Of a stretch of 64,000 nt of DNA, positions 11,140-21,964 are shown one piece after another. The DNA lies in contig OY754978.1 of NCBI GenBank assembly GCA_963576475.1, forward strand, positions 19,351,678 through 19,415,677, in the 5' to 3' direction. Both the position numbers and the translations under genes were made by a program. The notes under the pieces are model-generated. The model saw only the letters and a list, made by a program, of their open reading frames with translations, made no database searches and was not told the DNA's origin. Positions within the stretch are counted from its first letter, which is position 1. Each line of letters begins with the position of its first letter. The DNA comes from Molanna angustata. Lineage: Eukaryota; Arthropoda; Insecta; Trichoptera; Molannidae.

Positions 11140-11830
11140 TTAAGAGGGTGACTGCTGCCAACGTACCAATTTTTTCAATTTGATATATCATCATTATTAC
11201 TATACGAATCATTTTGAAAAAAATATCCTAGTTAGTTTGGATATTAATAAAGAGAAATGTACCTTAACTTTTTGATTATGTTCTGTATATATTCTTGTAG
11301 GAAAATAATAAGCATACCCCGATTTTAGACATTTATCTTAAATTTATAAAAAAATATAAGGTACAGAGCAATATTTTTTTTTATAAATTAAAGAAGAACA
11401 AAATACCTCGAAAAATATGATATGACGTTGCATTAACGCATCAGGTTAAGCAAATAAACCAAAAAAACTTTTATTACGCAATGGCGCTGAATGGAAAATA
11501 AATGTTTTTTAGGTTTATTTACTACACCTGAAGCATTAATGCAACGTCACATCATATTTTTCTAGATATTTTTGTCTTCTTTAATTTAAAAAAAATATAT
11601 ATTACTCTACTCCTTATAGTTTATTAAAAATATATGATAAACGTTGAAAATTGGGGTATGCCATTATTTTTCTACAAGAATTTATACAGAACATTATCAA
11701 AAAGTTAAGGTATATTTTTGTTTATTAATATCCAAACTATCTAAATTATTTTTTTCAAAACGATTCGATGAGAAATAATGATGGTATATCAAATTGAAAA
11801 ATAGGTACGTTGGCAGCAGTCCCCCCTTAA
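11140..11830. mobile_element. foldback MITE with TTAA target duplication
   Basis: TTAA at 11140-11143 and 11827-11830 flanks a 683-bp element (11144-11826). The element is one long imperfect inverted repeat: arms about 11144-11460 and 11513-11826, loop about 52 bp. Its ends read GAGGGTGACTGCTGCCAACG on the left and, inverted, GGGGGGACTGCTGCCAACG on the right. A TTAA target points to piggyBac-type transposase mobilisation (inference). Non-coding. Confidence 0.85.
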
Positions 11831-11931
11831 TCATAATAATGTAATTTTTGGTATTAATAAAAAAAAAATGTTCCATGCCATTTGAATGGATGAATTTTGG
11901 ACATAATTTGTTCGGATGAGAGAGATTAGTA

Positions 11932-12135
11932 GAGCCTACCGCCGTGGCACTGTTGGTAAGCCATTTGGTTTCTGTGCGGACATCCTGGGTTCGATTCCCA
12001 GCAGAGGAGAAATTTATTTAAATTTATTTATCACGCTAATTTTGCTTCTCTGGGCTGGAAACACTGGTTAGTTGGAAGAAATTGTCATATGGCAATAAAC
12101 TCGCAACTTGTGCAGGGTGCAAGGAAGTATTTATT
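11932..12135 (+). repeat. tRNA-derived SINE (type S1), best copy
   Basis: The A box is TGGCACTGTTGGTAAGCC (11945-11962) and the B box GGGTTCGATTCCC (11987-11999). The body has GCTTCTCTGGGCTGGAAACA and the tail GGTTAGTTGGAAGAAATTGTC, GGCAATAAACTCGC and GCAGGGTGCAAGGA, followed by a (TTA)n-like end. The tail is close to the 3' end of LINE family E, suggesting E supplied the retrotransposition machinery. Confidence 0.85.
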
Positions 12136-13080
12136 ATTATAATTATTGTTATTATTAGTTCTATCTAAATATTATGAGAGAATAAAATATGATATTCTTG
12201 TTTTTTGTTAAAAAAATATAAGTTAGCGAAGATAATAAATTATGTCGTTTATTAAGCAGATAGAAGCGGAAATTCCATTTTAAGAATATTAATAAAAACG
12301 AAAATAACTTACATGTCCTTAAATAGTTTATTTTTATTCTCTCCTCGATCCCAGAATTGTCTTAGAAAAAGATTATAGTATACAAATATAGTTTTCCATT
12401 ATATCTAGGTATGTACTTATATCGTCTGATTACAAGATAGGGCTTCTTTTACAAATAGTGTAAATTAATGAAACGTTAAGTCCTTAAAAATGATAAGAGC
12501 ATTCTGTAACTTAGGATAAATATCCCCTTTATAGAGACTTAAATATTTCTTACTTGAATATTATTCCTTGTAGGTATTACTAGCGCCACAATGGAAGGGT
12601 GTATCAACGTTAGCGTCGGTAAAAACATTATTTTGAAAATAATTTTCTTTTCTCAGCCCACCGAAGCCATAAGAATAAATGGAGTATGCTGATATTTATT
12701 TTTTCCCCGAGTGTTATTCTTGCATAATATAATATTGTGTATTTTTCAATTAAATACGTGGTTTTTCTACGTATTTTTTCCCGCGAAGTTCCTTATTTTT
12801 AAATTTGAATACCGAATTTTTCGTTAAAATTTTGAATACCGAATTAATCGATAAAATTTTTATGCTAATAAGACAAGATTCTTCAAAACGACCAGTTTCA
12901 AAGCAAACCACATTATGGGAAGAACATCTAAGGAGTGGTTTGGACACCTAACTCTCCTTTAAAAAATATTTGCTATTACTTTTAATATTCTTATTTTTTT
13001 ATTTCGAAACTGTTTGATTAAACTCTATAATTAATAAGTTCATATATAGGTAAATATAAAATATTATTCTATTGATTTTA
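12136..13080. other. no recognised feature
   Basis: AT-rich; only short frames. The minus-strand frame 12750-12947 has no domain. Confidence 0.5.
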
Positions 13081-13124
13081 ATCTCAAACGTGACTCCCAT
13101 TCACCAGTACCGCTCTTCGACGAG

Positions 13125-13402
13125 CAGCATCGTCAGAATGGTATAATGTACTTATCATAGTCAGAATGGTATAATGTACTTATCATAGTCAGAATAGTTA
13201 ACATCGTCAGAATGTTAGGTATAATGTATCATAGTCAGCATCGTCAGAATGCTATAATGTATCATAGTCAGAATAGTCAACATCGTCAGAATAGTATAAT
13301 GTATCATATTGAGAATCGTCAGAATGGTATACTGTATCATAGTCAGAATTATCAGCATCGTCAGAATGGTGTTATATATCATAGTCAGAATAGTAGTATA
13401 AT
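13125..13402 (+). repeat. minisatellite of degenerate units
   Basis: About seven units are built from CGTCAGAATGGTATAATGTA, TCATAGTCAGAATAGT and CAGCAT modules, with unit length varying between about 35 and 55 bp. The frame 13212-13550 that crosses it (repeated MYHSQN) is a by-product of the repeat. There is no spacer diversity, so it is not a CRISPR-like array. Confidence 0.85.
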
Positions 13403-13784
13403 ACTTACTTACTTTACGTGTCCGGCTAGTTCAAACCCTGCCACTCCAATATGCGGCGACTGCTATCACCTTGTCATTAATCCCTCTATATTTACAGAGG
13501 TTGTCCTGATTGGATTTTTTCGGAACAATAATATATTTTACCTGATGTAAAATATAATTAATGCCAATCAAATGTGATACAAAAGAAAATGAACAGAGAA
13601 TGGAAAAACCACTACGTACTAAGAATTTATCAAAAGGGCATGTCATTTCTATGTCAGTCTCTCGGGCAGTATCCCACATTCTGATATATTCACTGCGAGT
13701 CATGATTGCTACAAGAATTAATTAGATGCATAGCGGCGTAAACCTGTGTATTGTTAAATAATTTAATTTGTGTACTTATATTTA

Positions 13785-14085
13785 TTTTTGTTTTTATCTA
13801 GCTGATTCTGTTATTTTTCACAAAAGTAACAGATTAGGTCCTTCTCCCTTCCTTTTTCCTTCCCTTCCTTTCCCGTCACGGGAAAATGTGTGATGTATAT
13901 GAATTTGTAATAATTTCTAGTATATTTAAAATTTATTTTTTGTTGTACTGAAGTACGTACTTCTATGATTATTTAATGTACATCAATTGTGGACAAAAGT
14001 AATTGGTCTGTCTTTTTTTATTCCATAGTGAATTTTCTCTGTTTATCTCATAAGACTGTATTTGTCCCTTAAATAAATAAATATT
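13785..14085 (+). repeat. LINE family F, 3' untranslated end
   Basis: It contains a pyrimidine tract CCTTCCCTTCCTTTCCCGTC, then ACGGGAAAATG, AGTAATTGGTCTGTC and CTGTATTTGTCCCTTAAATA before (AAATA)n. The reverse complement of 42.67-42.91 kb has the same order of blocks and joins a LINE coding tail, which identifies this stretch as a LINE 3' UTR. Confidence 0.65.
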
Positions 14086-15250
14086 TTTGTTTACAACCTT
14101 TTGATATGTATATCTCTAAATTCATTTTTATGGTGTACATTTCTATTAGAATTTTTACAAATATAAGAATCACAGAGGCAAAATTTCTCAGAATATACCA
14201 TACACACAAAATAATTGTCACGAAACTCATAGTTTGCACTTTCCACATGGTACCTCTTGAGAAATTGATGTAAAAAAAGTACTACTAGCAATATGAGCAT
14301 GAATGAGACGATGTATCAATGTTGATGGTTGGGTTAAGATTATGGGGTTCGATTATCACTGTCTACCCCTTCAGGAAGAAAGTAGTTCAGAGTAAAAAAT
14401 ACACTTGTATATAGAGACACATAAAATATCAATATTAAGTTAATTACTCAATTTTCTCGTGCAGAAGCTATTTTACTTATGTGATATAACTACATTTTTC
14501 ATTCTAAAATGAAATTTATTTCACATTGATATAACGGTCCATAGATTTATTTTCTTTAAAAGTTGACAATCCCTTAACGCATTTTTGAGAATGTATTTTC
14601 AGTCTAGTAAGTTAAAACAATAAAATAATCTGGATTATCCAGACCATAAGAGCGTTTTGAAAATTTTGACACATGAAATCACAAAGAAGAAATTAACGGA
14701 TATCTATGGAAAACAAATCAGTTCTAAGTTTATGGACTTTACATATATGATATCAATATAAAGTGAATTGGGCTTATAGTTTGGGCTGCAGAGAGGACAC
14801 AAAAAAAAAACAACGAAAATGATGAATTCATAGAGGAGAAATTAAAAGTTGTCTATGGAAGTCAATCGGACTAATGGTTAAGGTTGTAGAGAGGCCACAG
14901 AAAGGATACGGCGTACAGCATACGGCGTACGGCATACGGCATACGACGTACGACATACGGCATACGGCGTACGGCATACAAACACATCATGACGAAACTC
15001 ATAGTGTGCACTCTCAACATGATTCCCCTTGAGAAATAATGCTTAATATAAGAAGCGTGAACAACAGACGAACGTGTATAAGACGATGTATGAATGTTGA
15101 TGAGGCGATGAATGAGTGTCAAGATAGAAAAATGTGGCGTTCGGTTCTCTCTACCTACCCCGTGAGGGACATGGTGTGATGGTATGTATGTATATACAAA
15201 TTGTGAAATCATTACTCTCCACTATTCCATAGAAGAGGAGAGTAAAAACT
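14086..15250 (-). repeat. family-C repeat, inverted second copy
   Basis: It mirrors 6.57-7.26 kb. Blocks at 14090-14280 match unit 2. Blocks at 14650-15045 match unit 1 (GAAGAAATTAACGGATATCT, then TATGGAAAACAAATCAG, and so on). LINE-H tail pieces follow each (about 14285-14400 and 15045-15195, the latter reading RRCMNVDEAMNECQDRKMWR). The outer edge (15196-15250) has a 9-bp stem, TTACTCTCC...GGAGAGTAA. A chimera spread as a unit is likely. Confidence 0.65.
14905..14979 (+). repeat. 7-mer minisatellite within family C
   Basis: About ten units of CGGCATA/CGGCGTA/CGACGTA type. The family-C copy near 6710 has only two such units, so the array expanded after the copies diverged. Confidence 0.8.
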
Positions 15251-15288
15251 AAAATGGTTCTAAATTCGAATTGCAGTATAATTATATA

Positions 15289-16334
15289 CTAGTTGCATGT
15301 AACACATGAGATCCAACTGTCGATAGCGATAGTATGCATAGTTGAAGTATGTACCAAACTATAAACCCATAAATACAAATTATTGAATATTTTCAGATAT
15401 TTTGTTTTCTATACAACATATGTAGGTATGTATGTCAAGATAGGATAGTATGGAGGAAGTTCCTTTTTTCCTACCCAGAAAATGAAAATAGCATGATGGT
15501 TCTGTATGTTTGTTTGGATATTAAAATCCTATCAAACTATTAAGTCTTCTTACATATTGTGTATAGGCGACTGCCATATAAATTGTATGAAGCGATGTCG
15601 TCACTAAATTCTATTTTTATAAAAATTGTTAAAAAAAATTTGGGATGTACAAATACAATGTTTGTATTTTTTATAGAAAATTAAATTATCTAGTTGGGGT
15701 GTTTCGGCTTTTTTCGATATTTTTAAAAAGTTTGGAAATATAGGCAGTTAAACTCATAAATTTATCATAAAAAAAATATTTTTCTTAATAAAAAATGTTT
15801 GAGAAATCCTGGAATTTTTTTGAATAAATTAATTTGAGATTTTGTATTTGTCTATATTTGTACCAATTTTCAGCGTTCTAGCTTTTATGGTTTCTGAGAT
15901 ATATGAAAAAATAAAGTAAAAATTCAAAAGTTGATAACCCCTGACTAAAACAAAAATTCGAAATTCTGAGTAAAAAAGTTTTGTAGGCCTATAACTGTGT
16001 ATATATTCTGAAATTTTGGGCTCTGTAAATTGAGCGGATCAAAAGTTATAAGGGGGGGACGGACACACAGACACACAGACACACACACAGACACACAGAC
16101 ACACACACAGACACACACACACACAGACACACGAAATGTTCTACTCCGAATTCTGAGTAAATCCGTGTATGGAACATATATGCTGCGAAGCCTCTAAGTT
16201 GGTGTTTTTTGACTTCAAAGTTGGAAAAGCCGTGAAAAAAGTAGACCTCTCCATACAATTCTCGCGTATTCTGGCTTGATACATTGTCGATATGTTAAGA
16301 GAACAAAGTTCTCCTGAACAAATCGACAGTTGGA
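15289..16334 (-). mobile_element. Helentron/DINE-1-like element D1 (non-autonomous)
   Basis: In element orientation (minus) it starts TCCAACTGTCGATTTGTTC, has a 5' hairpin (AGAACTTTGTTCT core) and a (GT)n-type tract (16062-16133 on plus). Near the 3' end it has a second inverted copy of the 13-bp end motif (TCCAACTGTCGAT), a terminal hairpin CATGTGTTACATG and a final CTAG. The flanks are A before TC and T after CTAG. No Rep or helicase coding. It is the cleanest full-length copy of six in the window. Family assignment is from structure, not a database. Confidence 0.8.
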
Positions 16335-17030
16335 TTATTCTTATTTTGTTTCATAAACCGCCCTTTGATGATCTTCCAACAAAATATTTTCTAAGTGTAA
16401 AGGATTTAAAATCACGAGTATTTGCCACCAGGAGCGCTAGTAAGAACAGGTATGAAAGAGTGTGTACTTAGAATAATAATCCTAATAATAATAGTACAAT
16501 ATTGTAGGTAGGTACAATGTAAAGACAGTCAGTGCTGTATTTAGGTACATTGGGTGCCCAATTTTGTGTATGTATGTAGGACGTAGGTACCTAGAGCTGG
16601 CTCTGTACACTGCAGATTCGTGCAAGCGGGCGGTGTCTTTTATTAGTGGGGGACTGTACTAAGGTACGTACATAGGTCACCTACGCCAAATATTATCAAA
16701 ATACAACTGAAAAAGAAAGCGGAGAATTGAAAATAATTTATTATAAAAAAACATTTATTTAAAAAACAATTAATTTGGACAAGGGTAAAAATGTCGCTTT
16801 GTGAAATGGAACAAAATGAATTTGGAAATCGTTTCAAAAATACAACGTATGTATGTCAGCTTCAGATATTTAAGTATAATACCAAAATTGTTAAACCGCT
16901 TTTTGAAAATCCGAGATTTATAAAAAAAAATAAGATTAATACAAAATAAACTTTTCTTTAAGAAATATAATGATATTTTTTTATAATGATAATTAAATTA
17001 ATAATTAAAAATGGTCCTTCATTACCACCT
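16335..17030. other. no recognised feature
   Basis: AT-rich with GTAGGTACC-type motifs. No ORF of interest. Confidence 0.45.
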
Positions 17031-17116
17031 GTCGCTTCAGACCCTTCAGTACCTCCCGTCCCTTCAGTACCTCCCGTCCTTTCAGTACCTCCCGTCCGTT
17101 CAGTACCTCCCGTCCC
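17031..17116 (+). repeat. short minisatellite, 18-bp unit
   Basis: Four to five copies of a unit close to TTCAGTACCTCCCGTCCS. The opposing frames across it (repeated SVPPV or GGTE) are repeat artefacts. Confidence 0.75.
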
Positions 17117-17400
17117 TCCAGAAACCTGTGAAGAGATGGAAGGAAAATTGGACTTTCTTCTCCCGGAATAGTCCACCTGCATAGTAATGACCTAATACCC
17201 GATAAAGAAGAAGAAGAAAAATGTTTTAATCCAGAAACCGTCCTGGAAGACCTGTGAAGAGATGGAAGGACAGTTGGACCTTCTTCTCCCAGGATACTCC
17301 AACTTCATTGGTAAAATGACCAAGTAGGTACACGATGAAGAAGAAGAAGAAGAAAAAGTTTAAATCCAGAAACTGTCCTGGAAGACATGCGAAGAGATCA
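17107..17400 (+). pseudogene. tandem RTE-type LINE 3' tails
   Basis: One unit (17227-17352) reads RPGRPVKRWKDSWTFFSQDT and ends in (GAA)n. A diverged unit before it (17107-17220) also ends in GAAGAAGAAG, and the start of a third (17353-17400) repeats AATCCAGAAACTGTCCTGGA. GRP--RW-DSW plus a GAA microsatellite marks RTE-type C-termini. Such tandems can arise when new copies insert into an older copy's tail microsatellite. Confidence 0.65.
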
Positions 17401-18224
17401 TTTATAAATTATTAATATATAATTTTTAAATTCTTTATATAATATAAGTAATATAAGTACCTACATTAACGAGGAGGGTTTAATAAATCTGAATATCCAG
17501 CCAAAAAATAATCCAATCAATAATAAGTACAGAAATATAATGATGTTTTTTAAATCGTCACTAATTTACGCTTAATGTGCTCCTGCTATAGAGCATATCC
17601 GGAGACTTGGCAGTTTATCTAATAAATTGATTGTTTTAATTAACTTTAATCCACGTTTTAACATGCGACGAAAGACTGGTAGGTCTATCGCAATTAATAA
17701 TTTCACTATCTACCTATTCTGCCACCGTTCTATGCTAGGTGTGTAGAGACTGGGAGGAGGGCGGGTGGAAAGAGGACTTAGAGTAGACGAAATGGGCAAA
17801 CATTCATACGAGAATGTTATAAATACGAGGTATTTCCTTCTGCTACTATCTCTCCCCTTCCTCCCTTTCGTCTCTTTTTCCTATTTCCCCCCTGTCTTCT
17901 TAACCCCCCCACACCCCTTCCCAATACCAATGACCGTCCATGAGTCTGCTTTTATTAGCTTCGCAGGAATTTTCACGTATTCCGGATTGAATTAATGTCC
18001 ATTATTGACGTTGAGGGATGCAAATTTATATATCTAACTTATCTTTATTTTTTTCCGTTAAAAACAAAAAAAAAATATTTATATAATAATATTTAAATTA
18101 AGACAAAAATAATACCTACGGCCATTTTAGTTTTCACACGAATATACATGAATGTACTGTCTTAAATTTATAAGATTATTTATAACTCCTTTTCACCACC
18201 AAATTTAAAAAAAATTAACGTCCT
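17401..18224. other. no recognised feature
   Basis: AT-rich plus a C/T-rich patch near 17850-17930. The frame 17765-17995 has no domain. Confidence 0.45.
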
Positions 18225-18450
18225 TTTCGTGTCAAATCACTGTTTACCTCTTCGATCTGAAATCAATCCCTATTCGTAATTCAGAAGTTTTCAAATCTTC
18301 TTTTCAAGCACAATCAGTAAGACTATGGAATGGCTGAAGTGATGAAATTACGTCATCCCTCACTCTAAAGCCATACAAATATTTAAAGGTAATCTATATA
18401 AACTTTATGTGTCGAATAGTACCTGAACATTCCTTATTTTTTTTCTTCTC
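18225..18450 (+). pseudogene. CR1/Jockey-like LINE coding tail
   Basis: One frame reads FDLKSIPIRNSEVFKSSFQA, QSVRLWNG, a stop, then SDEITSSLTLK. This aligns with the end of LINE family E (SIPIHSSDFLSSSFEVHSAR, LWNSL). It is truncated at the 5' end, with an in-frame stop. Confidence 0.6.
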
Positions 18451-18823
18451 GTACAGCTTTACTTTTATAATATATTCTTCTGTAGAAGAGTCTATCTCTA
18501 CCTGAGTCTATCTTATTATATAAAACTTTTTCTGAATCGTTCAATTTAAGTTAAATCTAATCAACAATGATAGTAGTATTTATATTATTATATATTAAAA
18601 TAGTAGTAACTTTTAGTGAATATTCAATTCTTGTTTAATTTTTTTATCGCATGTATAAGAGGGCTTAAGAGGGCTTATAAACCTAAACATTGCATATAAA
18701 TCAAATTTCATAAATTTCCCAAATAGTTTCAACATTTCTCTAATGAACTTACGTTGCACATTCTTAAATTCTCCGTAAAAAAAATTACCTTTTTTACAGA
18801 TTTAGTTAAAATTACTCCGTAAC

Positions 18824-19035
18824 TCGACCTTCCTGGTTCAGTTGGTAAGGTATTCAACTGCTGATCCAAAGGTCCTGGGTTCGATTCCCGGTGGAGACAC
18901 ACTTTTTAATTGTGTTTTCAGTCTGGATCTGTGAGACGATTAATATCGTAAGTCTCCAGAATGTGGCAACTTGTTATTGGGTGCTTGTTAAATTAATATT
19001 TGACAAAGTACCTGTTAGTTTGTCCAAAAAAAAAA
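18824..19035 (+). repeat. tRNA-derived SINE (type S2), complete
   Basis: The A box is TGGTTCAGTTGGTAAGGT (18834-18851) and the B box GGGTTCGATTCCC (18877-18889). The body is TCTGGATCTGTGAGACGATT...AACTTGTTATTGGGTGC, ending TTTGTCC and an A-rich tail. The head could fold tRNA-like, but the body match at 2.66 kb shows a dispersed SINE. Confidence 0.8.
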
Positions 19036-19127
19036 TAAAAAAAATAACTATATGTCGTAATACAGATTTATTTAAAATTAATAATATCAAGGTAAACGAC
19101 CGATAAAGTATTTCATTTCAAGTCAGG

Positions 19128-19285
19128 GCGGCAAGTCTGGTTCAATCGGCGAAATCAAAACCCTCACGATTACCCATATCATGGATATAATTATTATATG
19201 GAGTTCTATAATATCTTTAGATGTCATAGAACTCCATACGATAATTATATCCATGATATGGGTATAATCACTAGGGGTTTGGTTT
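19128..19285. mobile_element. family-B foldback MITE, right arm damaged
   Basis: It starts CAAGTCTGGTTCAATCGGCG like the copy at 63.6 kb. Arms about 19160-19210 and 19225-19275 pair (CCCATATCATGGATATAA against its complement) around TATCTTTAGATGTCAT. The right terminus is lost after TAGGGGTTTGG. No coding. Confidence 0.7.
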
Positions 19286-19296
19286 TTTTTTTATTT

Positions 19297-19592
19297 TGAT
19301 TTGAAAATGAAAATAATTTACAAATAATGAGTTTCCGATAATTATCACGCATAGCGAATCTCAAATGGCAGTCGGCACGGCATGTCGCAAGACAAGTTGG
19401 TGAGCGCTGGGCCTCAAAAATCCTTAAATACAGACCATGGGAAACTAGAAGAAGCATCGGCAGACCTCAAAAAAGATGGTCCGATGATATTATCATGACG
19501 GCGGATAGAAAATGGATGCAGATGGCATGAAACAAAAGTGGAAGGAAATGGAAGAGGCCTATCTTAAGCAGTGGAGGAAAGAAGGCTTATAA
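19297..19592 (+). pseudogene. RTE-type LINE C-terminal tail
   Basis: The frame reads LKWQSARHVARQVGERWASK, then ILKYRPWETRRSIGRPQKRW and SDDIIMTADRKWMQMA before a stop. A frame change follows to KWKEMEEAYLKQWRKEG. LKW--A-HVAR...GRP--RW-DDI...W--MEEAY--QW is diagnostic of RTE-type LINEs. Confidence 0.7.
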
Positions 19593-19599
19593 ATAATAA

Positions 19600-19850
19600 G
19601 AAGTTCACGTATATTTTGGTAACTCTGGAGTACCATAATTTGGTAACTCTGGCAAACCGCAGGACCCTAATTGATATTATATATTTGTTTAAGTTGGTCA
19701 AAAATTTTGTGGATTCCCCAGACTTGTTGAAAAAAATTTGCTTTCACTGTCCGAGCAGAAAAACCAGATATCATTGTACATTGTCTGTTTTATAAATTGT
19801 GTAGAATGTATAACTCTCTATCGACCAATAAAAATAAAATAAATAAACCA
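19600..19850 (+). pseudogene. CR1/Jockey-like LINE coding tail
   Basis: TLEYHNLVTLANRRTLIDII, YLFKLVKNFVDSPDLLKKIC and FHCPSRKTRYH align with the tails at 31.4 and 43.0 kb (L-KI-N--ID-P-LL--I-F--P---R). A stop is followed by an AATAAAAATAAAATAAATAA end. 5'-truncated. Confidence 0.65.
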
Positions 19851-20408
19851 TTTTTGACGTACGCGATAGTTAGATTTTCTAAAACGTAAATTTATAGTTA
19901 TAATATAGTTATAATATAACGTTATATGCCCTCTTAACATGTTTAGGATGAAGGCATTATCAAGTAAACAGAGTCGGATTTATTGGTATATGCTAACCTT
20001 TGAATATATCTATTTTTAAATAATGTTTAAATCACAAGAAGATACGCAACAAGTTGTATTTTATACATTTATTTCGATTTTGATTTTGTTTCGATAAAAA
20101 AAGATCAAAGGAATTTTTTGTCGAAAATGGTCTGTTCTCGATAAAAAATATCTCAACACAATTAGAATGTCAATATCTTGTTTAATGTTATTTGAGAGTT
20201 CTCTGATATTTCGTATAATGTTTTTCATAATATCTTCCGGATTTCTGCAAAAAAATTGTTTGTGAAAAATTCAAAACATCGAAACTAAAATTTAAAATGT
20301 CCGCTGAAGATTTATTGCCAGAAAATATCACCCATCAAGCATTATTGAGGAGGTTTCGAGGTTTTATTTTGAGGATTTCTATTATAAATTATGTCTATAA
20401 TTAAAAGT

Positions 20409-20554
20409 AAACCACTTTTTGATTCTACATAAATTTTATTACGTGTGATAGGCTTATTTCGCCTTGTTAGGGCAATAATCTAGTATATGCCATAACAAGG
20501 CGAAATAGGCCTATCGCACGTAATAAAATTCATGTAAAATCAAAAAGTGGTTTT
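20409..20554. repeat. near-perfect hairpin, about 63-bp arms
   Basis: Arms 20409-20471 and 20491-20554 (AACCACTTTTTGATT... against its complement) differ at only a few positions around a loop of about 20 nt. It abuts a LINE family-E tail at 20557. It could be a foldback MITE or a snap-back duplication. Confidence 0.8.
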
Positions 20555-20556
20555 AT

Positions 20557-20830
20557 TTATTTATTTATTTATTTATATAATTTATGTACATGTGTACAAA
20601 GGCAGGTTTATTGCCATAAGGCAATTTCTTCCAACCAACCCGAGCAACGTGAAGTCTCTTAGTTAAATTGGTACAGTACTAATTAAGTGAGAAATAAATT
20701 GATAAAAAATAACATAAAAGAGTAAGAAATATAAAAAAAATTACAAAGAGAAAAAAATGAAAATAGAGTTTAAAAATAAAAGAATAATAAAAATAACACT
20801 GATCATAGCAATGAGGAAAAGGAGGTTACG
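20557..20830 (-). repeat. LINE family E, 3' UTR (diverged)
   Basis: Minus orientation: GGTTGGTTGGAAGAAATTGC, TTATGGCAATAAACCTGCC, TGTACAC, then (AAATA)n running out at 20557-20575 on plus. 5'-truncated. Confidence 0.65.
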
Positions 20831-20836
20831 GAGGTT

Positions 20837-20883
20837 AGCTTGAAGGGTTATTTCTTTTAAATATAGAAATAACCCTTCAAGCT
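20837..20883. repeat. perfect hairpin, 19-bp arms
   Basis: Positions 20837-20855 and 20865-20883 are exact complements (AGCTTGAAGGGTTATTTCT) around 9 nt. Confidence 0.85.
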
Positions 20884-21464
20884 ATTGATGTTTGAAAAAA
20901 TACGCCTTTTGATATATAATATTAAAATGTCTAAATATATAATATTAAATGTCTTCTGATAAAATATTAATTATTTAATATTAATTATTTCTTTAATTTA
21001 ATTTATTTAATATTAGTTTAAAACTTTAATTTATTTGATATACTATATTTTGATATAATATTAAAATATAATATTGAATGTCTTTTGAAATAATATTAAA
21101 ATGTCTAAATTTGAAATATTTACATACCTACTTATAATTTATGCCATTTTGATGATAGCAAATAGAAAATAGTATGTGATGATGAACCAAGTATATGTGC
21201 GGATATTTTTCGTAATATAAAAAAAATATGAGGGAGTAAGAATCTTCCTTGTTCCCTCAATATTGGCAATCCTTCACTCAGTATAAGGGTTTCACCCTTA
21301 AAGTATTTCGCTTCGTCTCAGCTGTTATGATAGTTCCTACCCCTCAACCCCCCCACCAACTCTCCTCTTCCCGCGACAAACCCTTCTTTTCATACTGCAG
21401 AAGTTTTCAACTTGATACTTATTACGGAATTTGAAATAATACATCATTTTTAACTAGTTGGTAC
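20884..21464. other. no recognised feature
   Basis: Very AT-rich with repeated AATATTAAAATGTC motifs (20920-21120). No gene seen. Confidence 0.45.
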
Positions 21465-21640
21465 ACGATCGTAGAATGGCGACCGAGAACAAGCTGAACA
21501 GGTGTCTGATGACATCAAGCCGGAGGGAGGTGGATGCAGTTTGCTCAAGACAGGGAGTTGTGGAGGATCAAGGGGGAGGTCTATCTCCAAGAATGGAAAA
21601 AAAAACAGGCTGAAGAAGAAGATGAAGAAGAAGGTACACT
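21465..21640 (+). pseudogene. RTE-type LINE 3' end
   Basis: Frameshifted reading: EWRPRTS, then GGRWMQFAQDRELWRIKGEV and YLQEWKKKQAEEE running into a GAAGAAGATGAAGAAGAAG tail. W-Q-AQDR--W----E-Y-Q-W is the RTE C-terminus. Confidence 0.65.
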
Positions 21641-21964
21641 AGTCAGTCAGTGCCTATTAAAATAATTCAAGTGAAATAGGCGTGAAAGAAATCACATCTC
21701 AAGTTGACATTTTCAGCTTTTATATTGAATGATTTAATTAAGTATTTTATTATGAAAACTTGATAATTTTTCTATGCCATTTGAAAATAAAAACATCAAA
21801 TTATAAGTTTCCTTAATGTGGGATCACTTTGAAATATTTGACAGTAAGAAAATTGAGAAGTACAAATCAGATATTCTTCAAAATCTAATGGGGTCTATGA
21901 GAGTATTAGATAATAATATAAGCAACCTCTTTTTCAAGTAAGTATTATATACAATAATAATAAT
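21641..21964. other. no recognised feature
   Basis: AT-rich spacer, nothing recognised. Confidence 0.4.

Larger units (their letters stand above)
18665..19937. mobile_element. possible TTAA-flanked element, internally riddled
   Basis: TTAA at 18665-18668 and 19934-19937. The inside ends read GAGGGCTTATAAACCTAAAC on the left and, inverted, GAGGGCATATAACG on the right. The left end resembles the left end of the element at 24.74 kb (GGGGGCATATGGACCTAAAT). The interior holds a SINE, a family-B MITE and two LINE tails, so any original body has been overwritten. Pairing of these two ends is inference. Confidence 0.4.

Noticed and set aside
13125..13402. CRISPR-like array
   Set aside because: Units are contiguous and degenerate with no unique spacers, and the context is eukaryotic; it is a minisatellite.
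13212..13550. 112-residue ORF with MYHSQN repeats
   Set aside because: Arises from the minisatellite periodicity.
15289..16334. Family D as a hAT or Tc1-type MITE
   Set aside because: No flanking target duplication, the inverted repeats are subterminal at one end, and the D3 empty site shows A|T insertion without duplication.
16986..17182. Proline/valine-rich and Gly/Thr/Glu-rich opposed ORFs
   Set aside because: Both are readings of an 18-bp minisatellite joined to an RTE tail.
18826..18902. Genuine tRNA gene
   Set aside because: A and B boxes are good, but the sequence continues into a SINE body found elsewhere without the head; the same applies at 3261, 9952, 11932, 21965 and 44400.
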